A program made the position numbers and the translations under genes. Under the pieces are notes generated by a model. It ran no database searches, was not told where the DNA came from, and saw only the letters and a list, made by a program, of their open reading frames with translations. From Nansenia antarctica (Eukaryota; Chordata; Actinopteri; Argentiniformes; Microstomatidae), in assembly GCA_963989245.1 (NCBI GenBank), contig OZ022342.1:40042942-40106941 (forward strand): 64,000 nucleotides of DNA, given 5' to 3'. Position 1 is the stretch's first letter. Each line of letters opens with the position of its first letter. Positions 1 to 10,703 of the stretch are shown here, piece after piece.

Positions 1-200
1 GATTGCGGGTGGTAGGCTTGCGTGATGCGGAAGATGGCATGTATATTATTATACGTTTGATACTTTGCTGACAATTCTGCACACTGTGGACTTGTGAACT
101 CCAAAAAGATAGGGCTACTTGTATGTAGGATGCAACAATAAACTTGACTGATTCTGTGACCATGGTTCAATGTCATGCATTGAGTCTAATGCGAGCTGCT
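1..200. other. No recognisable feature
   Basis: Unassigned single-copy-looking sequence at the window edge. I see no open reading frame of note, repeat or RNA gene. Confidence 0.5.
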
Positions 201-204
201 ATGG

Positions 205-293
205 GGAGCCGGTGATGGGCGCGGAGGAGAGGGGGACTTTGGGGAGGTTGAACACCAGACGGCCGGTAGCATCCTGGATGAGCTGCAGAGGTC
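205..293 (-). repeat. Fragment of an L2-type LINE
   Basis: The stretch around 237-290 (GGAGGTTGAACACCAGAC ... GATGAGCTGCAGAGGTCT) closely matches 45235-45292 inside the L2-type LINE at 44570-46963, in the same orientation. It is a short, isolated piece with no coding capacity. The right edge abuts a possible upstream exon of the DUF4806-like gene (TATGATACCTTTGATAA before GTAAGT), so the exact border is uncertain. Confidence 0.6.
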
Positions 294-446
294 TTATGAT
301 ACCTTTGATAAGTAAGTAAGTGGGTAAGGTAGCTAGCTAGCCAGCTATGACTGGAAACAAATTAGTATCCAGTTATGGAATTTATCACCACTTTGGCTGA
401 TGTGATGATGTGACGTGGCTTTGTTTGGCTAGTTAACTAGTCACCT

Positions 447-565
447 CGTAACATTCGCGTAGCGAAATTAGCAGGCTAGCAGCTGTTTTAATATAAAATG
501 GTCATGCCAAGATAAAAGCTATAGCTGACTAGTGAGCCCGCATCAACCGTAATGCTATTTATGTG
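447..565 (+). repeat. Diverged relative of the Ginger terminal inverted repeat
   Basis: This stretch shares an ordered series of blocks with the inner part of the right terminal inverted repeat at 44138-44450: GCGAAATTAGCAGG, ATATAAAATG, TATAGCTGACTAGTGAGCC, GCATCAACC and TAATGCTATT. The order and orientation are the same, with small insertions between blocks. It has no coding sequence. It is probably an old solo end or a piece of a short non-autonomous relative, lying in an intron of the DUF4806-like gene. Confidence 0.6.
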
Positions 566-719
566 CGAGATGCTATCTATAATTTATCTAGGGCCATATT
601 TGTGTCTACTGACGATGTAATAAGACACCTCTCTGGAAACAGAAATACGTCAAATCGGTCTTTAAAGTATTTCTGACCTAAAACTCTGATTTTCGTTTTT
701 TCAGCTAACATTCAACTTG

Positions 720-2472
720 AAGATGTGAAGTGTTAGATACAGAGAGAAAAGCTGATCTGACGACGGACGGTGAAACGCCAAGCAAGCGAAAACAAAAGTA
801 CGTATATCTCTAACAATATATAGATTTTTATAAATTGTTAGCGTCCCAGCCCAAATTTCCAGTGGGTTCACTTGTAGGTACCTTTTCAAAAGGACCACTT
901 CACCCATTTTCAACCTATCTTCATATCAGCCCAGCTTCATACTAGCTGATCTACAGCTAATATGTACAATTGGCTATTTAGTCCTCACTAATGCTCAGGC
1001 ACCATTTCTGTCTACACACTATGTCACTAGTAGACAGAAATTGAGCCATCTGAGTATTAGTAATTACAAGTTTGAAAATGGCTGATGTGCTCCCTTAAGT
1101 TAACTTTTCATGTTTCATGTTTAATGTGCTAAAATGTATGCTTTTATCTGAATAGGCCATCAAGCAAATACCAGCGTCATTCAAGTGAAGACGAATCTGA
1201 CTCTTGTGGTGAGGATGACTTGCCCCCTAAACCCCCCCATGGACTTACGCCTAGTGTCTCCCAGGGAGGGAGGCACTCCACTGTCCCCCCAAGTGCATCC
1301 CCCAAAAGGCACCACAGTGGACGTCAGAGTCCAATCGGTGTGAGGAAGTCCCCGAGCATGAGGCGCTCCAGTGGAAGCCAGAGTCCAAGCAGTGCAAGTG
1401 AGTACCGAGTGAGGCGCTCCAGTGGAAGCCAGGGTCCGACCTGTTCCAATTGCCCTGGACCAACAGTTTATCGAAGCCTGATAGACCACATGGAGAAACA
1501 GGCCGAGGATATGGAGAAACAGGCCGAAGACATACGAGTGATAAAGACTATGTTGAACCTGGTGCTGAAGCAACAGGCTCCGCCTCTGGCTGTGTCGTTG
1601 CTGGAACCACCTGCAGGAGCAGACTTCCCACTGAAAACGAATGAAGACGTCGATTCCATGAACGAGAAGCTGAGTGACTCTGCGTTCATGTCTGGAGTTG
1701 TAAGTTTGAATCTTTTATTCACTTGAAAATTTGCTTGTATTGTGTTTGTACATGTGAGTTGGGGGAAATGGGGCAAGGCTGTGTCGTAGCTGGAACCACC
1801 TGCAGGAGCAGACGTCCCACTGAAAACTGGTAGAATGGGGACATAAGTGTGTTTAAAGATAGAATGACTGCTTGAAATGTATATCTTGCTGTTCACTTAC
1901 AGCTTTTCCTTCCTGTGATTTTTTCCCCCCATACACTCAGGTTGCCATGGTTGGAGATATCGGAGGTACTTCACTGGATGATGCTACCAGAAGAATGATG
2001 CCGTACCTCCTCTCAAATGATCTGGCAGTCCAGTTCAACCTTCATGGACGTCACAGCTAGAGGAAGTTCAGAGAAATGCGCCTTTATGATGTCATATATG
2101 GTAAGTTTGAGTGTTGAATTGCTCAGTCTAACTTTTACATTTTTAATTTGGCAACACATTTGATGTATACCAATAGAAGGTATGCCACAGCAAAGACAGT
2201 ATATACAGCAATGGAAACGGGGCACAACAAATCTTCAAAACATTTAAACTGATGTCACTCAAGAAAGTTCCATAATGCTATAATTTCTAACAGTTGGCCT
2301 CTTGTCATTTCTATTAGGGGGACTAAAGAAAAATGCCCTCACTCAAGAAACCAACAACAAGGATGCAGAAAAGGCTCTCTCCAAGTGGTTCACTGGAGCT
2401 CGCGATAGAGGTGGAAAAAGAGTTAGACCTCAGACACAGCTTCTACAACTGGATGATGCACCAACCCAGTAG
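720..2472 (+). pseudogene. DUF4806-like gene, spliced, with an in-frame stop
   Basis: Four putative exons join in one frame: about 720-797, 1156-1699, 1941-2100 and 2318-2472, each bounded by AG/GT. Phases fit, for example AA|G across 797/1156 restores a lysine. The second exon encodes a Ser/Arg-rich low-complexity segment with a repeated RRSSGSQ motif, then a helix with two MEKQAED repeats. The last two exons give a region resembling the DUF4806 domain: a short helix (FPLKTNEDVDSMNEKL), then DDATRRMMPYLLSNDLA, then KALSKWFTGARDR. A TAG at 2058-2060 interrupts the domain where the family has a basic residue, so this copy looks dead or needs checking for an error. The first coding exon is not found with confidence; 290-304 (YDTFDK before GTAAGT) is a candidate. 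Function of the family is unknown. Domain assignment is from memory of the family pattern. Confidence 0.6.
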
Positions 2473-2514
2473 GCAAAGTCTCTGTCTCTCTTTCTCTACA
2501 ATGCTGCCCTGTGG

Positions 2515-2765
2515 TTGGTTCTGTCACTGGGGATTAAAACCGAAAGGCTGAAGAGACACGCACAGAGGGCCCAAGTTTTTTTTTTTTATTGCACTGCTTG
2601 GACACACCACACCACACCACACCACCCCATCCTCGCGGGGCGGAAGAGCAGCCACAGCTGGTGGCTCATCGCACTGCCAGCAGGTACGAAGCGGTTCAAT
2701 AACTCCTTTGTCCCATCAGCCATTAAACTGTACAACTGCTCGGTGGGCAGCAGGTTGCAGGTTGC
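2515..2765 (+). pseudogene. 3' end of a CR1/Rex1-type LINE ORF2
   Basis: The plus strand carries the C-terminal signature of fish non-LTR retrotransposons, PAGTKRFNNSFVPSAIKLYN, at about 2679-2742. A poly-T run and a CACACC repeat lie just upstream (2577-2624). The reverse transcriptase core is absent, so this is a short relic. It is followed by simple C-rich and ACC-rich sequence. Confidence 0.6.
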
Positions 2766-2888
2766 AGGCTTGGGGCAGGGTGGCGGGTGGTGACTCCACC
2801 ACTACCCCCACCATCACCATCACCACCAACCACCCACCTCCGCCCCCCCCCCCTCCCCTCCCCCTATTTTATTTATATTTAAATCTTA

Positions 2889-3330
2889 TTAGGACCCACA
2901 TTGGAAATCAAAGGAACCATTGCACAACCAAACCCAGTTAGGACCCACCTCGGTCCCATATAGACTTGCCTGGTTGGGGCCCACCTAGGGCCCAGGTAGA
3001 ACCCACCTAAAGCCCACATGGGCATCCCAGTTAGGACCCACCTCGGTCCCATATAGACGTGCCTGGTTGGGGCCCACCTAGGGCCCAGGTAAAACCCACC
3101 TAAAGCCCACATGGGCATCCCAGTTAGGACCCACCTCGGTCCCATATAGACTTGCCTAGTTGGGGCCCACCTAGGGCCCAGGTAGAACCCACCTAAAGCC
3201 CACATGAGCATCCCAGTTGGGACCCAAGTGGATCCCGCTAACATTGCCGACATAAGGCCCATATGGGTTAGCCCACCTTGAAACCATATGGGACCCACGT
3301 GGGCGTGCTGAGTAACACTGACAGATATTG
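2889..3330. repeat. 93-bp minisatellite
   Basis: The unit starting GGACCCACCTCGGTCCCATA recurs at 2941, 3034 and 3127, an exact 93-bp period, with degenerate flanking units to about 3330. Within each unit GGGCCCACCTAGGGCCCAGG and ACCCACCTAAAGCCCACATG are sub-repeats. Because 93 is a multiple of three, the minus strand stays open for 194 codons, but that frame is only the repeat read as protein (31-residue unit) and I do not call it a gene. Confidence 0.85.
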
Positions 3331-3675
3331 ACAGCTGAGTGGTTGGGGGTGGGGTTAACCAGACATTGTTACCGCCCATTACCTGGCTGTGAAGGTGAGA
3401 AAAAAACAACATCTTCGAAAGGCATTTTCTCTGCTTAGTGATTTCGGGTGTAGCAACTTTCAAATACTCATGTTGTCTTCAATTTGTTTCCGATTTCAAT
3501 GTATGACGCGCATCATTTGAAAGCTTACAATCTGTAGTTTAAGCACATGTAAAAAACAGAAAAATGATTTCGCCTACAGGTAGCCCTTTTCATTGTCAGT
3601 TGTCACATTTATCTAGCCAACATCATATATTTTTTTACATTTCGTCTGAATCCAAGATGGCGGACACTGAAAATA

Positions 3676-3835
3676 AATTAATCCTGGTTTAAACCAGGTT
3701 TAACTAATCCAGGATTAAAATGATGATGTGCAACGCGTCTCTGATTAACTTTAAACCTAGTCTAAGCCTGGATTTACTAAACCTGGATTAACTCTAAACC
3801 AGGATTAGTTTAAACCAGGTTGGTGCAACCCAGCC
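3676..3835. repeat. Short element built of nested inverted repeats
   Basis: AATCCTGGTTTAAACCAGG, TAATCCAGGATTA, AACCTGGATTAACTC and CCAGGATTAGTTTAAACCAG alternate in both orientations over about 150 bp, so the strand can fold on itself in several ways. It has no coding sequence. It looks like a MITE or the end of a DNA transposon; the family is not identified. Confidence 0.45.
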
Positions 3836-3842
3836 ATTATGT

Positions 3843-4182
3843 TACAAATATCAGTCTTATCCACTGTATCTAATTCAGCACTGAAGCCTGAAGATTGAGC
3901 ACAATGTGTGTCCCCTTGCTACCTCTGCTGATATAAAAGAGAATTGCAGCCTTGGAGAAAAAGATGGCAGCCGAATACCAAGGCAAATACACAGACACAC
4001 ACAGAAATACTGCAAAATCGCTTTATACTAACTCGATTTAGAAAATGTAAAGATGCTGTGTGGTAGAACGCACATATCTAGGAAAAGTCATGAAAGGAGG
4101 GTCCTGAAATTTGATCGAGTGCAAACGTAGAATTTTTTTTGTACTCACTGAGATCAAATGACACCTCACGGCTGCCCTAGTG
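3843..4182 (-). mobile_element. piggyBac-like MITE, copy 1
   Basis: Reverse-complement relative of 50463-50805. They share the ends (CACTAGG/GGGCAGCC... next to TTAA), a central block (ATATGTGCGTTCTACCAC on the other copy) and the far end (TATCCACTGTATCTAATTCAG). TTAA at 4183-4186 flanks the CCCTAGTG end, as expected for piggyBac-type insertion. No coding sequence. Confidence 0.6.
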
Positions 4183-4186
4183 TTAA

Positions 4187-5175
4187 ACCCCAGTGATGGG
4201 ATCCACCATCACTCTCTTGCACTAAATCCAGTAAATATTTGCAAATGGCTCTTTGGTACTTCTGTAAAAGATTCTCACCAATTGGCCCCCAAATAAACAT
4301 CAGTTCAGTCTAACCTTCTGTCTCATACCAGCATGTAACAATGGGTGCAACCTAATTAATCTTTCCTCTTATCTAACTGTAAAATCTATCCTGACAAATG
4401 TTGTTCTGCTGGTATGTGATTCATTTGATATGGGGAAACATTAGTTGTTTTTCTTCTAATCGTGTCAAGCATGGCAGAGTCATTAACAATACCAACTCCC
4501 TGCCCTCTAGCTTGTTCTTACACACTGTATCTATTTGATCTTTTTCTTTAGAATTCAGTTTGTTATTATTCTCTTACCAGACGTCCTTTGATATAATGGA
4601 AGAACATTCTCAACAGCCTTTTTCTGTGGGAGTGCAGCCTTTGTTTTGCAGCCTAACTTAATGAGTTGAGTTGGATGTCCCCGAACCTCATTGACACCTT
4701 TCCTAGTTTGGAAAGCCTGGGGAAATCCTTTGCAGAAAATAGCGACAAAGGGGTGGAAACCTGTTTGAAATGAGAGACTTCCCACAACAAGTTCAACCAA
4801 TCAAATGCCTTTCTTGGGCGGAGCTTGGCTTATCTAACAAAAGACCTCCAAAGGCGTGAGAACAAGGGGATTGAGGTATGGATTGAGGTTTGTGTACGAC
4901 TAGTAGGCCAGTGTTTAAGAGGTTCATACTGCCAATGGTGGGCAACGTCAACAATTACTGACACTGCTGACATGGTTGGTGTTCCCTCCAAATAATCCCT
5001 TGCTCAATTTTCCTGAGCATCTAATGCGTGTGCTTGTTTTTTACCTTTTTCTCTTGGAAATACGTAGTCGGCTGCTGTGGGTGTTCTTATCGATGCTATT
5101 TTTCAGGTTTTCTGCTCGAAATCACATGCCCACAGTTAATATAGAATATCTCCACAATCACAAGGGCCTTCATAA
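4187..5175. other. Unassigned sequence
   Basis: About 1 kb with no gene or repeat that I recognise. The short open frames (4555-4800 minus, 4976-5212 plus) show no family motif and no splice context; the second runs into the end of the hAT element. Confidence 0.5.
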
Positions 5176-5336
5176 TGATCTTGCAGTGGCGGGCGGTGCA
5201 TTTCACACCTAGGCCTTCAGTGATGTCCTACACAGTCCTACCTGAATTATTCTACCTCTTAATACCATCGTTATGACGCCATGTTATTATAACACAGTAA
5301 AACACAGTATAACCGGGCGTTGCATCACCTTAACAA

Positions 5337-5620
5337 AGTCAGACAAGTACAACAGAGTTATATTAATATTTCCGAAGCATTTTTAATCAATAAATCCGCA
5401 TTTACAATGAAGAGTGTTAAACTAACATCTTTAAGATCGCTTCGCTTGGATACTATCAAAACTTTTAAATAAAAGGCACTTTTGACATAGTCAGACAAGT
5501 ACAACAGAGTTATAGGTTATTAATATTTCCGAAGCATTTTTAATAAATAAATCCACATTTACAATGAAGAGTGTTAAACTAACTGCTTTAAGATCGCTTG
5601 GATACTGTCAAAACCTTTAA
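5337..5620. repeat. Direct duplication of about 150 bp
   Basis: AGTCAGACAAGTACAACAGA begins at 5337 and again at 5489, and both units continue through TTTCCGAAGCATTTTTAAT and AATGAAGAGTGTTAAACTAAC. Only one unit is present in hAT copy B (59175-59429), so the duplication arose in this copy. The second unit ends at the TTAA where the piggyBac begins. Confidence 0.75.
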
Positions 5621-6518
5621 CACTAGAACCGCCATGACGTCAATTTGACCCAAGTGGGTTTTTCAATTGTACATAACTATGTTTTAATAAAATATTGAAG
5701 TCCCCCCGTCTTTGACTTTTCCTAAAATTGTGTTTTGTTGCACTTCCTATTGTTAAATATGGTATAGATACATCTAAATAAAAAATACAGGCATTTATAC
5801 CTATAACCGCCACGACGTCAAATCGACCCACATATAAAAATGCATTATAACCGCTATAGGCAACGGCACAAACAATAGTCCCTCTACACGGCATTGCATT
5901 GTTTATGTCGTTGCCTAGCAACAATGATATGATTCAAAATCTACCCACAAATAAAATGCAGTAATTTCAAATAAATATTGCTATTCGAATCATAACATTG
6001 CTAGGTAACAGCATAAAATGCATTCGATTGTATATGTAGTTGCCTAGTAATTACAATGATATGATTCAAAATCTATATAATAGAGTATATATAGGGGTAG
6101 ATTTTACACGTTGGTAGAGAGAGCGTCAAAATGGATAGGAGATTTCTAAGATGTATGGATGCCAAAAGGGCATTAGAGTTAGTAACTCAAATCGACAGCG
6201 ACGAGTCGGATGGTGGGGCAGGACTGAGCGACGTGTCCTGGGTTGGCTCTTCACCTGACGGGTCATCGGACAGTGATCCAGAGCCTCAGAGGAAAGAGAG
6301 ACGGACCGAGCCTCCACTTCAAGCCAGCTCAACGACAGCACTGGCAACCAGCCCTAGGAGCCCAAGCACCACAGAAGGTTTGCATGAATAAATGTTTTAT
6401 GTCACGTAGTCTATAGGCTACTGTAGGCCTAAATATGAAGCTATAAAATACCCTTTGCAAGCTTGACATAATAATGTTATAATAATAATAATGTTGTAAT
6501 AATAATAATGTTGATTAT

Positions 6519-6545
6519 CGATTGTAAGTCGCTTTGGAATAAGAC
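6519..6545 (+). repeat. L2-type LINE tail inserted in the piggyBac gene
   Basis: ATCGATTGTAAGTCGCTTTG followed by GAATAAG is the reverse complement of the L2 tail at about 44600-44626 (CTTATTCCAAAGCGACTTAC). It sits with AATAATAAT runs (6476-6512) exactly between the N-terminal and catalytic parts of the transposase, so it marks a small retroposon insertion. Confidence 0.6.
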
Positions 6546-7569
6546 GCTTTGCAAAACGTCCTCACGGAATCACCTGGCCCCACACCACACGCAAGGCGTA
6601 ACATTTGCGACACAATGTCTGCTTTTTTATGCTTGTGTGATAGGGTGATGTTGGAGCACATCCGAGAATGTACAGTGGCTGAAGCGCGCAGAGATAGTGG
6701 AGAGCGCGCCTCCTGGGATGTCTCAGTCGCTGAGCTGAAAGCATTTATTGCTCTGCTATATGTGAGGGGTGCATACTGCGGAAAAAACATAGAAATAGAA
6801 AGTTTCTGGTCGGAGAAATGGGGAAATGCCTTTTTCAACTCCACATTATCTCGGAACCGGTTTCGGGAGATAATGCGCTTCCTGCGCTTTGACAGGAAGG
6901 AGACCCGACGCTCCTGGTTGACCACCGACAGGTTTGCGCTCATGGCTGAAGTGTGGGAGGGATTCAGGCAAAACTGCATCTCATGCTAGAAGCCAGGGCA
7001 GGACATCACCGTGGACGAACAGCTGTTCCCGACGAAAACAAGGTGCCGGTTCACGCAGTATATGCCCAACAAGCCTGATACATTTGGAATAAAGTTTTGG
7101 CTGGCAGCAGATGTTGACAGCAAATACCTGCTGAATGGCTTCCCATACCTGGGTAAGGATACAACCAGACCAGCCACGCAGTCCCTCGGAGAGAATGTGG
7201 TGCTGAAGTTGGTAAGGGGAGGAATATCACCACAGACAATTTCTTTACCTCCCTCCCACTCGCCGACAAGCTTCTGTCCAAGAATACCAGCCTGGTTGGC
7301 ACCATCAAGCGCAACAAGCGGGAGCTCCCACCCACTGTGAATGGGAGAGCGGAGCTTTTCAGTACCCAAATACTGAAACATGGAAAAGTTACCCTGACCG
7401 TGTACCAGTGCAAGCCCAAGAGGAACGTCACCATCCGGAGTACGCAGCACCAGCATGTGGACATCTCCACAGACAGCAAGAGGAAGCCAGAGACAGTGAC
7501 CTACTACAACACAACAAAAGTAGGGGTTGACGTCCTTGACCAAATGGCTCGCCAATACTCTGTGAAAGG

Positions 7570-7571
7570 TA

Positions 7572-7617
<46 letters not shown>
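7570..7617. repeat. (ATT)n microsatellite
   Basis: About 16 ATT units lie inside the piggyBac pseudogene, where they interrupt the frame just after the QYSVKG motif. Confidence 0.95.
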
Positions 7618-8114
7618 GCCTATTATTACTAGGTTGTTAATTCAATCCAAGGTGATTTAGGCCTATGACAGTTGACAAACAAACAAGCTGCGGGCAGAGT
7701 GGATGGCAGCAAAAGAGGCACCACGAGTCTCCGTGCCTCTCGTCCCCGTGCCTCTCGTCCCAGCTGGCACAGAAGACAACAGGAGAATGGCCTGCATGGT
7801 GAAGGCACGATGCAAGCGGAACAAAACCTCCGCCAAGTGTCTGAAGTGCAGCAAAGCGGTCTGCGGAAAAGGCACAGCCACTGTGCTGAATATCTGTGTC
7901 AAGTGTAGTCTAAATTAATAAATTAAATAAATGAATTAACTATTAGCCTACGATGTTGTGAATAAAAACCCTTTAATTGTTACCTCAAGTTTCTTGGTGA
8001 TATTCTCTAACACATTGTTGGAAAGACTAAATTAATAATTGATTAGGTGAAATTGTGCGCTTTCTTTCGTCACCTTGTGTTGCTTTAAAATGCTTTGTAC
8101 TCACCAAAACAACT

Positions 8115-10207
8115 TCATTTGAAAACAAAATCCATCCTCCTTTCTTTCCTCAGGAATACTTCAATTACTCTGTTGTAGAGTTTATCTGTATGCTTCAGCT
8201 CCATCAATAAGTGCTTTTCAATTGACATGGAAGCTAATGCTGAAAGCCGAGTCTGTCCGGTAGCATTTCTGGCATAAGTTTTAATTCGCTTTAAGGCCGA
8301 GAATGACCGCTCGACAGAAGCAGTGGACACAGGGATGGTCACTGCCACACATGCCAAACTGTAAAGCTGCCCCATGGTCTCACTCAGATTTTTCTGCTTA
8401 AGGAAATGAAGGCGATCAGTTGGACTTTTCCCTTCAAAATCAGTCATGGCATACATTACAGTCAGTTCTGTTTTTAGCCGGGACAGATCGAACAGTGTTC
8501 CGTGACTCTGTGTTAGGCTGGAGAAAGCTGTTTGCAGGAATTTCATCCGGTAGGTCTGAAAGTGCTGGGGGTCGAGGAGGGAGAGAAACATTAACTTCTC
8601 GTGGTCTTGGAACCTGTTCCGTATCTGGCAAAGAATGTTGTTCAGAATATTGCTGTGGAACTGTTGGTAGTGTGCGCGGACATCTCCTTGTGCTCTACGA
8701 GGGCCTCTGCGTGCGCTCGGACCACTTGAGATGCACGCTGTGTCCTCGTAGATTTGACTGAACCGGCACCTCTCTCGCTCAATTGTGTCACAGAATTCGT
8801 TCACCCTGGTCAGACAGAATGCTTAAAAATACCATCGAATGTTTCAAGCAAAAACCAAACTCATCATCCAGACGTGCATGAAATCCTTGAGCGCTAAGCA
8901 CAGTATCCCCATCATACTCATCATGATGTTCCGGTATGTGGTCAAACAGCTCCTTGAGGGCAACTCTCTTCTCAAAGACTGCATTGACCAATCTCGATGT
9001 ATATTGCCACCGCGTTGGTGCAACATTAGGAAGACGACGCTTGAAAATGTCATCCAGCAGTTGGGTGCGCTTAGGGGATCTGGAGAAAAATGCTGCAAGG
9101 CCATTGAGGCTGGCAAAAAAGACCTTGCATTCTTTAAGCTTTGAGGCCCCTTGAGTCAGTACTAAATTGAGTCGATGTGCATAGCAGTGAATGAATAAGG
9201 CCATAGGTGCCCTCTCCTTAACTTTAGCCTGCACCCCATTTAGTCCAGATGCCATGACCGCTGCACCATCAAAACACTGTGCCACAACTTTATCCAGGCT
9301 ACATTCACATTCCTCCAAGAAACGTAAAATAAGTGCGGCAATGTCATCAGCTCGCTTGCCGCTTGTAACGTCTTCAAATCTGACAAACCGCTCCTTGACA
9401 CCTGTGTCCGTCACATAACGCAGGACAAGTGCCAGCTGTGCTACATTACCCACGTCTGTCGTCTCGTCCACCATAATAGCGACAAAGGGCGCCTTTTTTA
9501 TCTCCATTTTGATCTCTTCTCCCATCACTTCAGCAATAGCAAAAATCTGGTTGTTTTGTATATTGCCTGACGTCCCAGTAAACACTTTGTTTGTGGACAG
9601 GTGGTAATGTAAATCTGGGTTGTTTTCAGCAAGAAAAGAAAGAAGCTCAACGTAGTTTCCTCTGTTTGTGGACTCGGCGCTTTCATCGTGTCCCCTAAAT
9701 GAAAGGTTGTTTACCCAAAAACAGGACACAATCGATCAGTCTTTTCAGTATGTCCCTTTTTTTGCTCACCCTTTCGTTGTGGAACTCCGTTTCCCTGCGC
9801 ACTTGTTCATTGAGCTGTAAGTCCTCTCGGGTGTCCCCAAAGGTGTTCAAAAGCACAGTTGCTTGTAAGTGCCCAGCCGTGCTTTGGTGTCTCGTTGCTG
9901 CCTTGGATAGACAACTCAAGTTTGCAAAACCAGTGTGGCTCCAAACACCCGATCGATCTGTTGCAAATAGCAGGCATTGCCAGCAGTACAATTTGCAGGG
10001 CCTTTCGGAGCCTGTGAGCCAGGGGTACCGCTCGTAGTTAGCGATCTGAAAGTGGCGGACAAACCCTTTCCCCCGCTGAGATAGGCTTGCTAGCGTCGGG
10101 GTTGGCCGTTCTCTGATAATGTCTATCTTCTCCTGGAAAGTTCTTCTAAAAAATGGCGTTGTTTTAAGATCTGCCACCAAATCTGCCTCTTCTCCCCCTT
10201 CAGCCAA
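8115..10207 (-). pseudogene. hAT transposase (ZMYM/TTF-type), two frameshifts
   Basis: Reading from 10207: a TTF-type zinc region (CKLYCWQCLLF ... RHQSTAGHL, residues about 68-115), then a DUF4371-like/hAT RNase H-fold core. Catalytic candidates are Asp in VDETTDVGN and Asp in CFDGAAVMAS. The C-terminal hAT dimerisation motif TASVERSFSALKRIKTYA supplies the conserved Glu. The chain is split into three frames: 10207-9695, 9729-8788 and 8804-8115. They overlap by only a few codons, so there is a one-base shift near 9715 (GGGTAAACAACC) and another near 8800. The rest is well preserved. It would have bound the hAT ends and cut them; as read it cannot make a full protein. Confidence 0.85.
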
Positions 10208-10703
10208 TGTAGCTGCTTGTAGACAGTATAAATATACACAAATTAGCTAGCTACGCATCTCAATAGGGCGTATCCAATCAAAAGACGTGCTGGGTGCTGA
10301 CATCATTGAGCCTTACAGCAGGCGCCGTTGTTGCTATTGCTCGCCAACTCGAAATCTACGTAGGTTTCCACTAGGTACGCCACAGGTTTTCTCGTTCAAC
10401 TTTAAGTTACAGGCCGGATTTGCGGCACGGTTTATTGTGCAGGCGGGCAGATTTTGGACCCCCCCTGGCAACACATTTTGATTGGATAAAAGCTCTAACG
10501 TAAAGGCCAGCCCTCCAAATCTCAATCGGAGGCTGGAAGCAGCGCAACCAAGAGGAAAGCTATGAAATGAAGAGAATAGACTATGGGGAATCATTAATAC
10601 ATATTTGTGGAAAAAATATATCAAAATAAAATGTATATTCTGATGATGTTTAGGCCAGCAGAGAAGGCCTTGCTGGCCCTGATGGCCCACCACTGTGATC
10701 TTG

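Larger units (their letters stand above)
6131..7915 (+). pseudogene. piggyBac transposase, degenerate
   Basis: A DDD transposase that cuts at TTAA. The N-terminal acidic segment (6131-6391: QIDSDESDGG) starts at the ATG at 6131. After a 150-bp insertion the DDE_Tnp_1_7 domain resumes at about 6549 (SPGPTPHARRNI, WGNAFFNSTLSRNRFREIMR). A TAG at 6987-6989 stands before the first catalytic Asp region (DITVDEQLFPTK), and the VDEQ block is intact. The TTDNFF motif with the second Asp (about 7225) is out of frame with its neighbours. The third, GVDVLDQM, is at about 7526. An ATT microsatellite at 7570-7617 and loss of roughly 100 residues follow. A Cys-rich C-terminal finger (CLKCSKAVCGK ... CVKC) ends the gene at about 7915. 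At least one nonsense change, two frame shifts and one deletion make it inactive. Confidence 0.85.
5617..8100 (+). mobile_element. piggyBac element nested in hAT A
   Basis: Left end is TTAA at 5617-5620 followed by CACTAGAACCGCCATGACGT. A subterminal echo, AACCGCCACGACGTCAA, lies near 5802-5820 as in many piggyBac ends. The transposase relic follows on the same strand. I cannot find a matching CTAGTGTTAA right end before the hAT coding sequence resumes at about 8115, so the right border is not fixed and may be deleted. Confidence 0.75.
5184..10695 (-). mobile_element. hAT element A (ZMYM/TTF-type), hosting a piggyBac
   Basis: The ends are CAGTGGCGGGC at 5184 and its inverted counterpart GCCCACCACTG ending at 10695. 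They are flanked by a perfect 8-bp duplication TGATCTTG at 5176-5183 and 10696-10703. The minus-strand transposase (8115-10207) lies inside. A piggyBac element begins at a TTAA at 5617 within the 3' part. A shorter sister copy (element B, 58314-59429) shares both ends and part of the coding region, which confirms the borders independently. Confidence 0.9.

Noticed and set aside
2879..3463. 194-codon open frame on the minus strand
   Set aside because: It is the 93-bp minisatellite read as protein. It has no domain and no splice or start context.
5640..5924. 94-codon minus-strand frame
   Set aside because: It covers the piggyBac left end and subterminal repeat; no motif.
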